A stretch of 5,883 nt of DNA from Bryobacterales bacterium. GTDB lineage: Bacteria > Acidobacteriota > Terriglobia > Bryobacterales > Bryobacteraceae. The translations under genes and the position numbers were made by a program. The notes beneath the pieces are model-generated. The model was not told where the DNA came from. It did no database searches and worked only from the letters and a program-made list of their open reading frames with translations. Below are positions 5,707 through 5,883 of the stretch, piece after piece. Numbering within the stretch: the first letter of the stretch is position 1; every line of letters begins with the position of its first letter. The stretch is taken from assembly GCA_003132865.1 (NCBI GenBank), contig PKYZ01000483.1, positions 1 through 5,883 on the forward strand, read 5' to 3'.

Positions 5707-5712
5707 TATAAT
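5707..5712 (+). promoter_or_regulatory. Consensus -10 box of the ruvA promoter
   Basis: A perfect TATAAT ends 8 nt before the ruvA ATG, so transcription would start at about 5719-5721 and the mRNA would have little or no leader. A -35 hexamer 16-17 bp upstream would fall inside the REP-like repeat (around 5684-5690, GGCTTG or AGGCTT), a poor match to TTGACA. Only a weak GAG (5716-5718) precedes the start codon. Confidence 0.5.
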
Positions 5713-5720
5713 GACGAGTG

Positions 5721-5883
5721 ATGATCGCTCTTCTGCGCGGCACACTCCTCGAGAAACATCCGAACCAAGTAATTGTGGAAGCTGGAGGCGTCGGCTACGA
5801 CGTGCTGATCCCAATTTCCACATATTCCGCCCTGCCTGAAGCCGGCTCGGAAGTGCGCCTACGAATCCACACGCACGTCAGGG
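5721..5883 (+). CDS. ruvA: Holliday junction branch-migration protein RuvA, N-terminal part
   Basis: The first 54 codons are present; the gene runs off the right edge. RuvA binds four-way Holliday junctions as a tetramer and loads the RuvB motor for branch migration in recombination and repair. The visible part is the N-terminal OB-fold domain: M-I-A-L-L-R-G-T-L, then V-I-V-E-A-G-G-V-G-Y-D-V (17-28, with the conserved G-G-V-G-Y), and L-P-E-A-G-S-E-V (39-46), all aligning without gaps to the start of E. coli RuvA. ATG 5721 is chosen because the family starts M-I-x-x-L-x-G exactly here. ruvC and ruvB are not seen in the window; the upstream neighbour is an unrelated permease gene. Known RuvA proteins are about 200 residues, so most of it lies outside. 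Confidence 0.95.
   Translation, partial: MIALLRGTLLEKHPNQVIVEAGGVGYDVLIPISTYSALPEAGSEVRLRIHTHVR

Noticed and set aside
1..5883. CRISPR array, tRNA/rRNA gene, complete insertion sequence or a new defence system
   Set aside because: No regularly spaced repeats, tRNA-like folds, IS ends or clustered defence genes were found; the genes present belong to known families with unrelated roles.

Overview
The window looks like chromosomal DNA from an acidobacterium of the Solibacter/Bryobacter type (Bryobacterales). Three things point there. First, a secreted protein at 2168-3049 ends in the TIGR03437 C-terminal domain, a family typical of Solibacter relatives. Second, a double-length MacB/FtsX permease of the acidobacterial 'ADOP' type lies at 3130-5643. 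Third, a REP-like dimeric palindrome (5645-5696) occurs in the same window as the tail of a REP-associated transposase (1-139). This assignment is inference from family content; no rRNA or tRNA gene is present.

Layout. The left third (1 to about 1910) is a patchwork. It begins with the C-terminus of a RAYT/Y1 transposase. An intact iron-sulfur repair gene follows (ric/ytfE/scdA type, 244-912), with a CRP/FNR-like palindrome 41.5 bp upstream of its start codon. Next come two minus-strand gene remnants separated by 1 bp: the Fis-type HTH end of a sigma54-dependent response regulator (1027-1221) and the first residues of what may be an archaemetzincin-like protein (about 925-1025). Then there is an intact UPF0175-type antitoxin ORF (1224-1472), followed by a broken DUF3368/PIN toxin whose remaining pieces lie in three frames (about 1462-1790). 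A stretch without a confident gene runs from 1791 to 2167.

The right two thirds are better preserved: the exported TIGR03437 protein, the 837-residue ADOP permease, a REP-like hairpin pair starting just after the permease stop codon, and the 5' end of ruvA (Holliday-junction protein) running off the right edge.

The genes do not form one pathway. ric serves nitrosative/oxidative damage repair, the TIGR03437 protein is surface or extracellular, the permease probably works in the envelope, and ruvA acts in recombination. I did not find a convincing new multi-gene system. The most informative signals are the mosaic of truncated genes around ric, the orphaned antitoxin beside its decayed toxin, two genes (ric and ruvA) whose putative promoters suggest leaderless mRNAs, and a REP-like element lying where the ruvA -35 region should be.
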